A stretch of 24,046 nt of DNA from a virus: positions 1 to 24,046 of the IMG/VR virus record IMGVR_UViG_3300024348_000247. The stretch is one strand, 5' to 3'. Both the position numbers and the translations under genes were made by a program. Below are positions 1 through 8,893 of the stretch, piece by piece (position 1 is the stretch's first letter; the number at the start of each line of letters is the position of its first letter). Under the pieces are notes generated by a model. That model ran no database searches. It was not told where the DNA came from and worked only from the letters and a program-made list of their open reading frames with translations.

Positions 1-3000
1 GTTTTAGAAGCACTGCTAAAGGTGCAGATGAAAATGGTGATCCTAATATTTTCGGTCCATTATATGAAACTTTTAGTAGAAAAGCATTACAATTAATAAA
101 TAAATCCAATATATTTGGTGAATTTGTTAGAGGCAGTGTATTGCAACCTAGAGCAAAATCTAGTCAAACTGCATTTGATGACGCTCTTTTACAAGATGAT
201 GGAATTATTGGTCTTGATTTTAAAGGTTTTCCGAAAAAAAATTTATCAGGTGGCTCGGTTGCTAAACACATGAATGATAAATTAAAGAGAGTTGCTCAAA
301 CTGATCCTGAACAAGCGGCTAAAATAAAAGAAGGTGTCATGGTTTTCAATGAAACTGGCCATGAAAATCAATTGCCATCTGAGTTTGGTAAAAACTTTCT
401 TGAATTAGCTGGAACAAGTTATTCTCAAATATTGAAGAATAGCCCTGATCTTGTAAAAGGATTGTCCGCAGAAACAAATAGTTTATTAAATAATTATGTA
501 AAAAATCCTGAGTTCTTGGCAATGAATGCTGCAAAAGGTTTTATTCCTAACTTTGCGTATAAACAAGCAGTAATGGGCTTAGAAGAAAGCATGAGCGGAG
601 AAAAAGCCGTATTCGATACTAAGCCTTTCCCGCACATTAGAAATAAAAGTCAGCCAACATTTAGTTCCGCAATATCTGATCATGGTGGTTTAAGTAATGC
701 TTTGAGTGATTCAATGAGAGGGCAGAAGCATGCTGGATTGATGAATAGAGGATACGTTCCGAATTTTGCAATAGTTGATCCAAATGCTGCGTTTCCTGGT
801 TTAGGATATGCAGCTTTACAAGACGTAGAACAACAAGTTTTTGATAAATTAAATCAAGAATTAAACAGATTAACAAGTGATACAAGTTTGACTGGGGAGG
901 AGATGTATGATTTGAGCAAATCAATAAAAGCAAATGCTCTAGCTCTTCATAATACAACTGGTTCTGCTGAAATAGTAACTCAATCTCAAAAAGCTCTTGA
1001 TGATTCTTATCATGAAAATATGCAAGCTCAAAGAGCGGCAGCGGCAGCGGCAGCAGCGGCAGCGGCAGCAGCGGCACAGCCAGTACCACCAGTACCACCA
1101 GTACCACCAGTACCACCAGTACCACCAGTACCACCAGTACCACCAGTACCACCAGTAGTAGCTTCAAGATTTGAACAATTTTCAGAAGGTTTGAAGAAAG
1201 CTAGTACAGCTATAGCTATTGCTGGACCAATGATTGCTGGATTGGCTGAACAAGTTATGTATGGTAACAGAAAACGCGCAGACATGACTTCTGAAGAAAG
1301 AATGGGTCAGTCAGCTTTAAGTACTGGTTTGAGTTCCATATCTACAGGCGCTGGTATTGGCGCTTCATTTGGTTTGCCTGGGGCAATTATTGGAGGAGCT
1401 ATAGGAAGTTTAGTTGGTTTCACTTCAGCTTTAAACGCCGCCACATTAACTGCTGAAGAGTTAAGTCAATTAAATCAAGAGCAAGCTCAAAAGGCACAAG
1501 TTAACATATCCGCTGCATCATCTTACATTGAGGCTCAAAAATCTTTGACTCAAATGATTTCGTCTGTAGCTTCATCTTCTGATATAGAAATGGCTACTAA
1601 AAAATTATCTGATAATTTTAATCAAATTAAAGATGTAAAATTGCAAGAAATATTTAATGCTACTGGAGGTGATGTAACTCTAATGACAAAACAATTGCAA
1701 GAATATACTAATGAAGTTACAAAAGAATCCGCAAGAAAAAGTGGTTTGTATGGAGAAGATTTAAAACCAGAAGAAAGAGCTTCTGCTCTTTCTTTGGGAT
1801 TGGGTAAAGAAGGATCAAAAGATTTTATTTCTAAAGTTACAGAAGGTTTATCAAATGTGGAAGAGAAAAGAAAAAGAGCTTTGAAATTTGCGCCAGTTGG
1901 TATGGTTATGGGTGCGCCTAATCTTGTGGAAATGTCTGAGATTGCTAAAAGAGTAGAAACAGAAAAATTAGCTGAAAGTATAGTTCCTAAAAATGAACCC
2001 GAAAGAAAGTCTAGTGTTGAAGCTTTAACAAAAAACCTTTTAGATAAAAATTTTGAAGAAGTTTTAAAAATATTAGAAAAAATTAATATAGTTTCAGGCG
2101 CTAATAAAGCTGCTGTTGATTTCAAACAAGCTGCAACAAGATCTTTTAATCAAATCTTCTTGGATATGGAGCAAGTAATTGCCAAATCGGCATTTGATGT
2201 AGCTTTAAGTTTTGAAAAAGATTCCGGTTCAAGAAGAATACAATCTGCGGTCCTTGATTTTTCAATGAATTTTCAAGATAGTTTAAATTCTTTTATATCT
2301 AACAACCTTCCAGATGCTAGAAAATTTGATTTTACCGCCGCAACTGCTGGTCAAAAAGCTCAAATGTTATTGCAAAAATCTCAACAAGATTACGATAAAG
2401 CGATAGCCGAACAAGCTAATGAAAAGAGTATTTTTCTTACTAAAAATTCTGAAAATCTAATGAAAGAATTTAAATCTTCATTTTTGCCTTCTCAAGCGTC
2501 TGCTGAATTTTTCCAAAGCAATACTCTGCCGCAAATTCAAGCTGGAACATTCACTGGAGACGCTAAATCTTTATCTGAACAGTTTAAAAGCGCTAGTTTT
2601 GAAAAAGCTAAATCTAGCTTTTCTGAAGCGGGTATGGCTGGAGGTTTAGATAAAAATAATATAACTTCTGAGTTAGACAGAGTTACTAAAGTTATGGAAG
2701 CCCTAGCGGATGCAGGTCTTGTAAATGAAAATCAATATAAAAAACTTCAAGAAGCTCAGAAAGATTTAACCGATTTGCAAAATCAAACAGTATTATTTCA
2801 AAACAAAAATGAAATGACAAAATTGCAAAATGTTATAACCACATCTGTGCGTGAGCAGCAACAATTTGAACAAAAACAAGCCAACGCTAAAAAAGAAGCA
2901 GAAATAAACAAACAATTAACAGATGTAAAAATAAAAGCCGATAAACTTTTAGCAACAGAAAAAGCGAAAGTTGATAAGGAAAATTTATTGCGTATGGAAA

Positions 3001-5441
3001 AAATGAAAAACCTTTCCGCAGACATAGGCAACAATCTTGAAATATCTAAAGCCGAATCGGGTGCAAAAGTATCTTCGTTTCAAAGAGAAATGTCGAATCC
3101 AAGACTTGATTACGGTTTAAATGCTACAGAAGTGACTAATCGAAAAATAGGATTAGAAAATAAAATAGTAGCAGAACAAAGAGTTCAAGAAGACGCAGCT
3201 ATAAACGCAGAAATCCAACAAAGAGTATTGCAAATGGCCGCAGAACAAGAAAATACAAGTGCTTTATACGCTCTCAATGAAACTATAGGTTTGTATATGG
3301 GTAAATTATTAGAACAAGATTTAGGAGGTGCGGGCGCTATCGCAGAAATGCAAAATAATCCTTATGTAGGAATGAATGAGCAACAGCTTTCTGCCGCTAA
3401 AAACGTTAATTTTACTAAGATGTACTCAGCAGTATCTTCTCCTGAAGAACTTAATAAAGATACTGCCGCTGCTGCTGCTGCTGCTGCCATAGCAGATCAA
3501 AAACAGATAGAAAAAGCTCAATCATATACTCCAAAACAATTAGCTCAATTTCAAGCTTATCAACGCACTCAACAATCACATAAAAATTTCAACTCATCTA
3601 ATACAATTGCTGCCGATTTGGAAAGTATAAAATTTAATGATATAAAAGATCCAATAAAACAAATAAAAGAATTAGATAAATTATCAGCGAACTACGCAAA
3701 AACAGGAGATATAGTTGCTAAAAATGCAATAGACCGTTATATAAAAGAAATACAAGCAAAAGGCACATCTTTAAAGATTACTAGACAACAAATCGATGCA
3801 GATAGAGCGCAAACCCAAGGTCTTGAACAACAAAGCCGTGTTCTAACAGAAAGATTTAAAAAAGGATATTCTGGAATGAGCGCCGCTTCTGACAGAATGA
3901 TAGAAGATTTAGTAGAAAGAACTCCTGAAAGATTTGCTGATGGTATGACAAACGCATTAATGGAAGTCGCCAAAGGAACCAAATCTATTGGTGATGCGTT
4001 TACAGATATGGCTATCAATTTTGGACAAGAAATTATGCAAGCCGTTATGAGAGCAGCAATTGGTAAAATGGTTGGAAGTGCGTTTACTGGTTTATTTGGT
4101 CAAGCTGGAGGTTCTGTGACTTCTAGTAAAATTGGTCGCCAAACTGGTGGTATAATACACGCGCAAAATGGTATGTATATCAGTGGTGGTCGTACTGGTG
4201 ATAAAAATCCCGCCATGTTAGAAGATGGCGAATATGTATTAAACAGAGAAGCTGTAAAATCTTTTGGCGGTCCAAGACAATTGGACAAAATGAATTATGA
4301 TATGGCCCCGCGATTTGGTAAGAAAATGCAAGGTGGTGGATCGTTTGACTTCTCTCCAGAAACAGCTTTCGACAAAGAAGGGCAACGCTATGATACTGGT
4401 AACTTAATGAGCAGCGGAAGTAATATTGGTCAAATTGATCAAGCGAATTATTCAGCTTATGCATACGCTGAAGATGCATATTTTACAAAAATGAGAGAAA
4501 AATCGGTTAGAGAAGAAGCGGAAAGAGTAGACAAAAAATTTAAAAAACAACAAAGAACTGCTCAATTAGTAAGCTCTATAGTAGGTGCGGTGGGCAGCGC
4601 AATGGTCGGGCATGGAATCAGCGGACTTGCCGCAAGTGCAGAAGCGTCAAAAGCGACACAGGCAGCGTCAGGTGCAATATCGACAACAGCAACTGCTACG
4701 AAAGAAACTGTGAATGGTTTAATAGCGGCTAAAGAAGCGGGAGGGAAAACTCTTATGACTTTTGTCAAAGAGCATTCTAATGAACTTATGGTAAATGGCA
4801 AAAGTTTTGATTATTTAAACTCACTTAACCAAGTAAAACAAGGTCTTGCTAGTCAAGATGTAACTGGCTTATTTTCTAAAGGAGTTGCGGGTAGTCGTCA
4901 GCTTACTTCTTTATTGCAACAACAAGGATTTCAAGCAGCAACAAAAGCAGCCGGTTCTGGATTTTTAACTAATACGTTTAAAGCTGCCACTACTAATGTT
5001 TCATCAATGTTTAACTCTAATAGAAGAAGGCAACAAAAAGGTGGTTTAGTGGGATTTAATAACGGCGGATTTGTTCCTTACGGATCTAGATTATCGGACA
5101 CAATCCCAGCGTTATTAACTGGTGGTGAATACGTTATGAATAATACAGCAGTAAAGAAATATGGCCTAGGTACGATGAGTTCAATGAATGCTGGCGCTTA
5201 TCAAGAAGGTGGCTCTACAGACACAACAAATAATAAAACAAATAATAACGCTACAAATATTGCTATCAATATCGATAAATCTGGAAAGTCTGTTTACGGA
5301 GGGGACTCTTCTAGTTATGAAAAACAAGATATAGTTATAACTAAAAACATGGCAAGACAAATTAATTCTATTGTTTTAAGATCGATGTCGAATGAAAAAC
5401 GTTATGGCGGTGAATTGTATAAAAATCCAACAAGAACATAA
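1..5441 (+). CDS. Tail tape measure protein, 5' partial (lambda gpH-like)
   Basis: This protein scaffolds tail tube assembly, sets tail length and is probably ejected with the DNA. The frame is open from nt 3, so at least 1812 residues are visible and the true start lies upstream; the TTG at 141 is only an internal codon. In order it has two NPNFA-type motifs (528-557 and 741-770), a poly-Ala run plus Pro-Val-Pro repeats (1035-1157), a Gly/Ala-rich hydrophobic stretch (about 1340-1440), long Gln/Lys/Glu-rich helical and coiled-coil sequence (about 1450-3850), and a lambda-type tape measure C-terminal segment (about 3871-4105, with FADGMTNAL and KGTKSIGDAF). After that come two copies of a GDxxPAMLxxGEYVxNxxAV-type motif (4146-4268, 5041-5166). 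At about 0.15 nm per residue the visible part alone implies a tail of roughly 270 nm or more. Its stop overlaps the next ATG by one base (TAATG). The family call is firm; the N-terminus is not visible. Confidence 0.92.
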   Translation, partial: FRSTAKGADENGDPNIFGPLYETFSRKALQLINKSNIFGEFVRGSVLQPRAKSSQTAFDDALLQDDGIIGLDFKGFPKKNLSGGSVAKHMNDKLKRVAQTDPEQAAKIKEGVMVFNETGHENQLPSEFGKNFLELAGTSYSQILKNSPDLVKGLSAETNSLLNNYVKNPEFLAMNAAKGFIPNFAYKQAVMGLEESMSGEKAVFDTKPFPHIRNKSQPTFSSAISDHGGLSNALSDSMRGQKHAGLMNRGYVPNFAIVDPNAAFPGLGYAALQDVEQQVFDKLNQELNRLTSDTSLTGEEMYDLSKSIKANALALHNTTGSAEIVTQSQKALDDSYHENMQAQRAAAAAAAAAAAAAAQPVPPVPPVPPVPPVPPVPPVPPVPPVVASRFEQFSEGLKKASTAIAIAGPMIAGLAEQVMYGNRKRADMTSEERMGQSALSTGLSSISTGAGIGASFGLPGAIIGGAIGSLVGFTSALNAATLTAEELSQLNQEQAQKAQVNISAASSYIEAQKSLTQMISSVASSSDIEMATKKLSDNFNQIKDVKLQEIFNATGGDVTLMTKQLQEYTNEVTKESARKSGLYGEDLKPEERASALSLGLGKEGSKDFISKVTEGLSNVEEKRKRALKFAPVGMVMGAPNLVEMSEIAKRVETEKLAESIVPKNEPERKSSVEALTKNLLDKNFEEVLKILEKINIVSGANKAAVDFKQAATRSFNQIFLDMEQVIAKSAFDVALSFEKDSGSRRIQSAVLDFSMNFQDSLNSFISNNLPDARKFDFTAATAGQKAQMLLQKSQQDYDKAIAEQANEKSIFLTKNSENLMKEFKSSFLPSQASAEFFQSNTLPQIQAGTFTGDAKSLSEQFKSASFEKAKSSFSEAGMAGGLDKNNITSELDRVTKVMEALADAGLVNENQYKKLQEAQKDLTDLQNQTVLFQNKNEMTKLQNVITTSVREQQQFEQKQANAKKEAEINKQLTDVKIKADKLLATEKAKVDKENLLRMEKMKNLSADIGNNLEISKAESGAKVSSFQREMSNPRLDYGLNATEVTNRKIGLENKIVAEQRVQEDAAINAEIQQRVLQMAAEQENTSALYALNETIGLYMGKLLEQDLGGAGAIAEMQNNPYVGMNEQQLSAAKNVNFTKMYSAVSSPEELNKDTAAAAAAAAIADQKQIEKAQSYTPKQLAQFQAYQRTQQSHKNFNSSNTIAADLESIKFNDIKDPIKQIKELDKLSANYAKTGDIVAKNAIDRYIKEIQAKGTSLKITRQQIDADRAQTQGLEQQSRVLTERFKKGYSGMSAASDRMIEDLVERTPERFADGMTNALMEVAKGTKSIGDAFTDMAINFGQEIMQAVMRAAIGKMVGSAFTGLFGQAGGSVTSSKIGRQTGGIIHAQNGMYISGGRTGDKNPAMLEDGEYVLNREAVKSFGGPRQLDKMNYDMAPRFGKKMQGGGSFDFSPETAFDKEGQRYDTGNLMSSGSNIGQIDQANYSAYAYAEDAYFTKMREKSVREEAERVDKKFKKQQRTAQLVSSIVGAVGSAMVGHGISGLAASAEASKATQAASGAISTTATATKETVNGLIAAKEAGGKTLMTFVKEHSNELMVNGKSFDYLNSLNQVKQGLASQDVTGLFSKGVAGSRQLTSLLQQQGFQAATKAAGSGFLTNTFKAATTNVSSMFNSNRRRQQKGGLVGFNNGGFVPYGSRLSDTIPALLTGGEYVMNNTAVKKYGLGTMSSMNAGAYQEGGSTDTTNNKTNNNATNIAINIDKSGKSVYGGDSSSYEKQDIVITKNMARQINSIVLRSMSNEKRYGGELYKNPTRT
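1035..1076 (+). repeat. Poly-alanine codon run (14 Ala) in tape measure gene
   Basis: Fourteen consecutive alanine codons alternate GCG and GCA in an imperfect order, directly before the Pro-Val-Pro repeat. The use of GCG here differs from the mostly A/T-ending codons of the surrounding gene. It probably encodes a flexible or helical linker and looks like the product of slippage or unequal recombination. Confidence 0.9.
1080..1157 (+). repeat. 9-bp tandem repeat CCAGTACCA encoding Pro-Val-Pro
   Basis: Eight perfect copies of CCAGTACCA run from 1080 to 1151, followed by a partial unit CCAGTA. They encode (PVP)8PV inside the tape measure protein, likely a stiff polyproline-like spacer between the N-terminal part and the hydrophobic/coiled-coil part. 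Perfect identity at the DNA level, including third positions, suggests recent expansion. The antisense frames over this repeat are open only because of its composition. Confidence 0.95.
3465..3488 (+). repeat. Short poly-alanine codon run (8 Ala) in tape measure gene
   Basis: Eight alanine codons (GCC, six GCT, GCC) lie within the helical region of the tape measure protein. This is a second homopolymeric alanine tract, with different codons from the GCG/GCA run at 1035, so the two tracts arose independently. It is probably a linker between helical segments. Confidence 0.85.
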
Positions 5442-6355
5442 TGAATAACGCGATTTTAAATTACGAAAACACGTTCTTTTTAGAAGGAACGGCTTTATCT
5501 GGAGTTTTATCGGTTGATGGATCATATAATATAGATTATAAGCCAATCAATGTTATAGGCCAAGGATTTGTAAAACAAGTTATCTCTTCGATACCAACTG
5601 CTGAGTTATCTTTATCAAGGTATTTGGTTAGTAACGATCCGATTTTAAATTTAACAGGACAACAGTCAAATTTTTCAGCAGTGCCAATAAATGCTGGATT
5701 GTATTATAAAAATAAATATTTTGCTTTTCAAAAAGGATATTTAAAATCAATTGGAATAAGCTGTTCAGTTGGAGAGATTCCTCAGATAGAATCGTCGTTT
5801 GATGTTTTTGGTAATATTGGTCCTAATTTTAATCCATCTGGTAATAATTATGCGGGTTCAGTGTTTGTTCCTCAAGTTAAAAATATAACAATAACTTGTA
5901 GAAACTCAACAACAAATAGAGTAAAAGATTTTAATATTAATTTTAATAATAAAAATTTACCTATTTATGCGTTGAGATCTCTAAGTCCAGAAATTCCTGT
6001 TGAGGTTAATATAGTTGGGCCTATAGAAGTAGAAACTTCTTTTACATTAGATGTGGACGATTATCAAACTAAACAGTTGTTTTCTGATTTAAACAGCAAT
6101 GGAGTTGCATCTTTTACAATTAATGTTAATGGTACTATTTTAAATGATTTACCTTTAACAGATCATAATGGTGTTACTCTTCAAGCAATAAATAGCAGTG
6201 TTCTAACAGACCTATTTTCTTTTTTAAAAATAGAAGATTCTGTTCCTTTGTTTAATTTTACTAATTCAAACGCTATAATACAATCAGAACAAGTTAGTTC
6301 GTCTTCAGATGATGTTGTTGGTGTAAAACTATCATATAAAACATATTTAAACTAA
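5441..6355 (+). CDS. Putative tail structural protein, tube-like beta fold (304 aa)
   Basis: Function is not certain. The 304-residue product is beta-rich, with no signal peptide or membrane segment. A central stretch around residues 98-125 (KGYLKSIGISCSVGEIP) resembles the 'SxxxSVGEIPxxxxxFEG' signature I associate with phage tail tube-like proteins; this is pattern recognition, not a search. The start codon overlaps the tape measure stop (TAATG), so the two are probably translationally coupled. It may be distantly paralogous to the 264-residue protein at 8098: both have a KSxxxS...P..ES/SAEFD/FD..GN block, a following xFxxSF/NF strand and a (K/T)DxxGxxLxxxxxSxVLT segment in the same order. 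It could be an additional tube-like ring or a distal tail/tail-tip protein. No Shine-Dalgarno sequence is seen. Confidence 0.75.
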   Translation: MNNAILNYENTFFLEGTALSGVLSVDGSYNIDYKPINVIGQGFVKQVISSIPTAELSLSRYLVSNDPILNLTGQQSNFSAVPINAGLYYKNKYFAFQKGYLKSIGISCSVGEIPQIESSFDVFGNIGPNFNPSGNNYAGSVFVPQVKNITITCRNSTTNRVKDFNINFNNKNLPIYALRSLSPEIPVEVNIVGPIEVETSFTLDVDDYQTKQLFSDLNSNGVASFTINVNGTILNDLPLTDHNGVTLQAINSSVLTDLFSFLKIEDSVPLFNFTNSNAIIQSEQVSSSSDDVVGVKLSYKTYLN

Positions 6356-6356
6356 A

Positions 6357-8096
6357 ATGGCTAAATTTACAGACTTACCAGTTATTCTAGCGGCAACACC
6401 TATTACTGATGCTCATGTATTTGCTGTTGCAACAAGCAGTACAACTAGTCAATTATCATTAACTGAATTACAAAAATCAATGACTGGTCTTACGGCTAGA
6501 GTTGATTCTTTTAGTATTATTGGTAAGACTGTTCCTAGTGGTTTAACTGTTGGCGATAATGGATACGTTGGAGTAGATAATTTTAATCCACTCTTCACTT
6601 TAGATATTGGTGATCAAGGAACTCAATCTCCAGAGGTTAGATTAAGAACGAGAGCCGCTGCCAGACAAGCTTCGTATTCATTGTTTGCTCCAGATGTTGC
6701 TTGGCGCACTGTAAAAAAATCTAGTGACACTGATTATTACATACAAGTATCTCAAGACTTGGGTTTTAATTATACAGGCGTTTTTAATATTGATGTGAGT
6801 GGTAGAGTTGGAATTTTTGATGGATCAGCGAATTTGACAGATAAATTTTACGTTTCTGGCGGAACAATAAAATTTGAAACTGCAAATAGTGGTATTTCTT
6901 TTGACCCTCAAAATGCAGATATAAGTTCTACTGTAACATCAGATCCTTTGACTTTTAATTATAATAGCGTAAACGATGTAATTATTGGTACAAACGTTTT
7001 ATATATAGAAAATGGAACAAATTCTTATGTTGGAATAAATAATACTATACCTGCATATCCATTGGATATTAGCGGAGCGGGTTTAACAAAAAGGATTAGA
7101 TCTTCAACACCTTCAGTTTCTGAAGCGTTGGCTAATACGGCAAATACTGGGTATATAAATTTAAATAGCAATAGTTTTTCTATTGGTCCGACAAATGGTT
7201 TAAGTAATAACAATTTAGTTTATAATATATCTAATAAAAGATTGGGTGTTGGGGAAAGTTCGATGTCGGCTAAACTGCATGTTGCCACATCAGATTACAC
7301 AAATAGCATATTTGAAACACAACAAAGAAGTATATCAGAAGTTACTATTTTAAATTCTTATACAACTGGACCTGTTGATATGGCGCTAATGACTTTTGCA
7401 ACTGGAAGTGCGGCTTCTTTAGATCGGAGATGGTCTGCTGGATTTTATAACACAGGATCTTATGTTGATTCTTTCGCTTTGTTATATGGTGGTGGCACTA
7501 ATAATAGCGCTGCCAAGTTTATTGTTGATAGCGATGGCGATGTAAATGCAAAAGGAAGTTATACTACAAACGATGGATTTTGTAAAGGTAAATTTATACA
7601 AGTGCATCATACGAGAGTAACTGGTAATTGTATATATTTTAATCCATTTTTTTACGGACCGGGAAGTTGCAGTACTAATCCAAGCGGTCATACAGATAGT
7701 TTTGCACCATTTAGTATAACTCCATATGCTGGAACTATAGAAGAAATAGATATCATATCTTCAGATAGTCAGGCTCATACGATGGGTAGATTAGAAGTGT
7801 CTTCTGTTTTATCAATAGAAAATGGAGTTGTACCTAATGGGTTCATATCTGGTTTTTCTATTAGCCCGCCAAGTAATCCAATATCTCCATTTCCAGTAAG
7901 TGGAATAATTGGATATGTGGATATGACCGCTGTAACAAAAAATACCGTTAAAAGATTGACAAAAAATCTTTTTGTTGGAGGCACATCTTTTCAATCTGGC
8001 GTAATGTTACAATATAGAATATGCGAGGCAAATGGTGCAAAATCAAACAATGTTGATTATACTATAATTTCTAAAGTATCCTACACAGTAACATAA
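6357..8096 (+). CDS. Tail fibre / appendage protein with VGI-LDVSG repeats (579 aa)
   Basis: The N-terminus (AKFTDLPVILAATPITDAHVF) resembles the short attachment segment common at the start of phage fibre proteins. The shaft carries several copies of the fibre motif VGI/VGV...P...LDIxG: near residues 69 (YVGVDNFNPLFTLDIG), 149 (GRVGIFDGS), 224 (YVGINNTIPAYPLDISG) and 295 (RLGVGESSMSAKLHVAT). Such motifs typify trimeric beta-structured shafts. The last ~175 residues form a different, hydrophobic beta-rich domain (from about KFIQVHHTRVTGN) that I read as the receptor-binding head. I see no C-terminal intramolecular chaperone (peptidase S74-like) signature. The gene starts one base after the previous stop in a TAAAATG junction. 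Role as a side or tip fibre is inferred. Confidence 0.78.
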   Translation: MAKFTDLPVILAATPITDAHVFAVATSSTTSQLSLTELQKSMTGLTARVDSFSIIGKTVPSGLTVGDNGYVGVDNFNPLFTLDIGDQGTQSPEVRLRTRAAARQASYSLFAPDVAWRTVKKSSDTDYYIQVSQDLGFNYTGVFNIDVSGRVGIFDGSANLTDKFYVSGGTIKFETANSGISFDPQNADISSTVTSDPLTFNYNSVNDVIIGTNVLYIENGTNSYVGINNTIPAYPLDISGAGLTKRIRSSTPSVSEALANTANTGYINLNSNSFSIGPTNGLSNNNLVYNISNKRLGVGESSMSAKLHVATSDYTNSIFETQQRSISEVTILNSYTTGPVDMALMTFATGSAASLDRRWSAGFYNTGSYVDSFALLYGGGTNNSAAKFIVDSDGDVNAKGSYTTNDGFCKGKFIQVHHTRVTGNCIYFNPFFYGPGSCSTNPSGHTDSFAPFSITPYAGTIEEIDIISSDSQAHTMGRLEVSSVLSIENGVVPNGFISGFSISPPSNPISPFPVSGIIGYVDMTAVTKNTVKRLTKNLFVGGTSFQSGVMLQYRICEANGAKSNNVDYTIISKVSYTVT

Positions 8097-8097
8097 A

Positions 8098-8892
8098 ATG
8101 TCAAACTTTTTAAGTTATCAAAATATTGATTTTAGATTTGGCGATCAAAATTATTATGCAAGTAGTGTAAGCTTGTCTGCACAAGCTTCTGTTGATGCTG
8201 TTTTGTTGAATGATGGGTCTTTATTAAATTACGCTCCAAATGGCGCAGTGGTTGGTGGTTTATCAGTTGATTTTTATTTAACGGGGTCTTTGCCTAGTTT
8301 TTTACAAATTACCGGATTGAATGAATCTCCGATAGATGTTTCTTTTGCTGGAGTAAAAATTAATCAAGTGTATTCAAAATCGCTTTCTTTTTCCGTTGAA
8401 CCTTTTCAGCCTATTATTATATCAGCAGAGTTCGATTGGTATGGAAACGTTTTATTAGAAGATTTTAATGAACAGTCAAAATCAACACTACAAAATAAAT
8501 TAATTCCTGATTATATAGCAAATGGATATAAATCATTTATAACAACAAGTGATATTGAAGGTGTTGGATTTATCGTTTCTTTTGATTATAATATGTCGTG
8601 CGATAGACCTGCTTACTTTAATGTTGATGAAGTTGTTCCTTTTAGAGTGGCAAAGTTAAATAAAACATCTGAATTATCAATTAAATCAAATTCTTTAGGT
8701 AAAATTTTATCAATCGATGGAAAATCTGCAATTACAAATATTACATTGAAAGATACATATGGCATTTCTTTAGATTTATTTAAAGTGAGTGGGGTTTTAA
8801 CAAATCAAAATTATGAAATTTCAGAAGGTCAATATTTGTTAGCTTCCGCCAAAATAACTCAAACAATACCAGAAACAAAAACTTTAATATAA
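8098..8892 (+). CDS. Putative tail protein, possible paralogue of the 304-aa protein (264 aa)
   Basis: This is a beta-rich, soluble-looking 264-residue protein without recognisable enzyme motifs. By eye it matches the 304-residue product at 5441 in order and spacing of several blocks: an N-terminal (N)xLxYxN start, KSLSFSVEPFQPIIISAEFD against KSIGISCSVGEIPQIESSFD, GFIVSFD against DFNINFN, and KDTYGISLDLFKVSGVLT against TDHNGVTLQAINSSVLT. The identity is low, so this is a suggestion of duplication. The two would flank the 579-residue fibre gene, which suggests they form its ring or collar. The start is ATG in a TAAAATG junction one base after the upstream stop, with no Shine-Dalgarno sequence. 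Exact role unknown. Confidence 0.72.
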   Translation: MSNFLSYQNIDFRFGDQNYYASSVSLSAQASVDAVLLNDGSLLNYAPNGAVVGGLSVDFYLTGSLPSFLQITGLNESPIDVSFAGVKINQVYSKSLSFSVEPFQPIIISAEFDWYGNVLLEDFNEQSKSTLQNKLIPDYIANGYKSFITTSDIEGVGFIVSFDYNMSCDRPAYFNVDEVVPFRVAKLNKTSELSIKSNSLGKILSIDGKSAITNITLKDTYGISLDLFKVSGVLTNQNYEISEGQYLLASAKITQTIPETKTLI

Positions 8893-8893
8893 A

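Noticed and set aside
141-143. TTG as the start of the tape measure gene
   Set aside because: The frame is open upstream to nt 3 with protein-like sequence (FGPLYETFSRKALQLI), so TTG is an internal Leu codon and the gene begins outside the window.
661-1285. Two antisense open frames with Leu/Val-rich and Thr-Gly-Gly repeats
   Set aside because: They are complements of the GCG/GCA and CCAGTACCA repeats in the tape measure gene; the composition is low-complexity and nothing resembles a real protein.
1622-2125. Antisense 167-residue open frame
   Set aside because: It lies wholly inside the coiled-coil part of the tape measure gene, shows no family motif and has no start context.
7570-8096. Peptidase S74 intramolecular chaperone at the end of the 579-residue fibre
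   Set aside because: No Ser-Lys-type self-cleavage motif or the helical chaperone pattern is visible; the end is a beta-rich domain.
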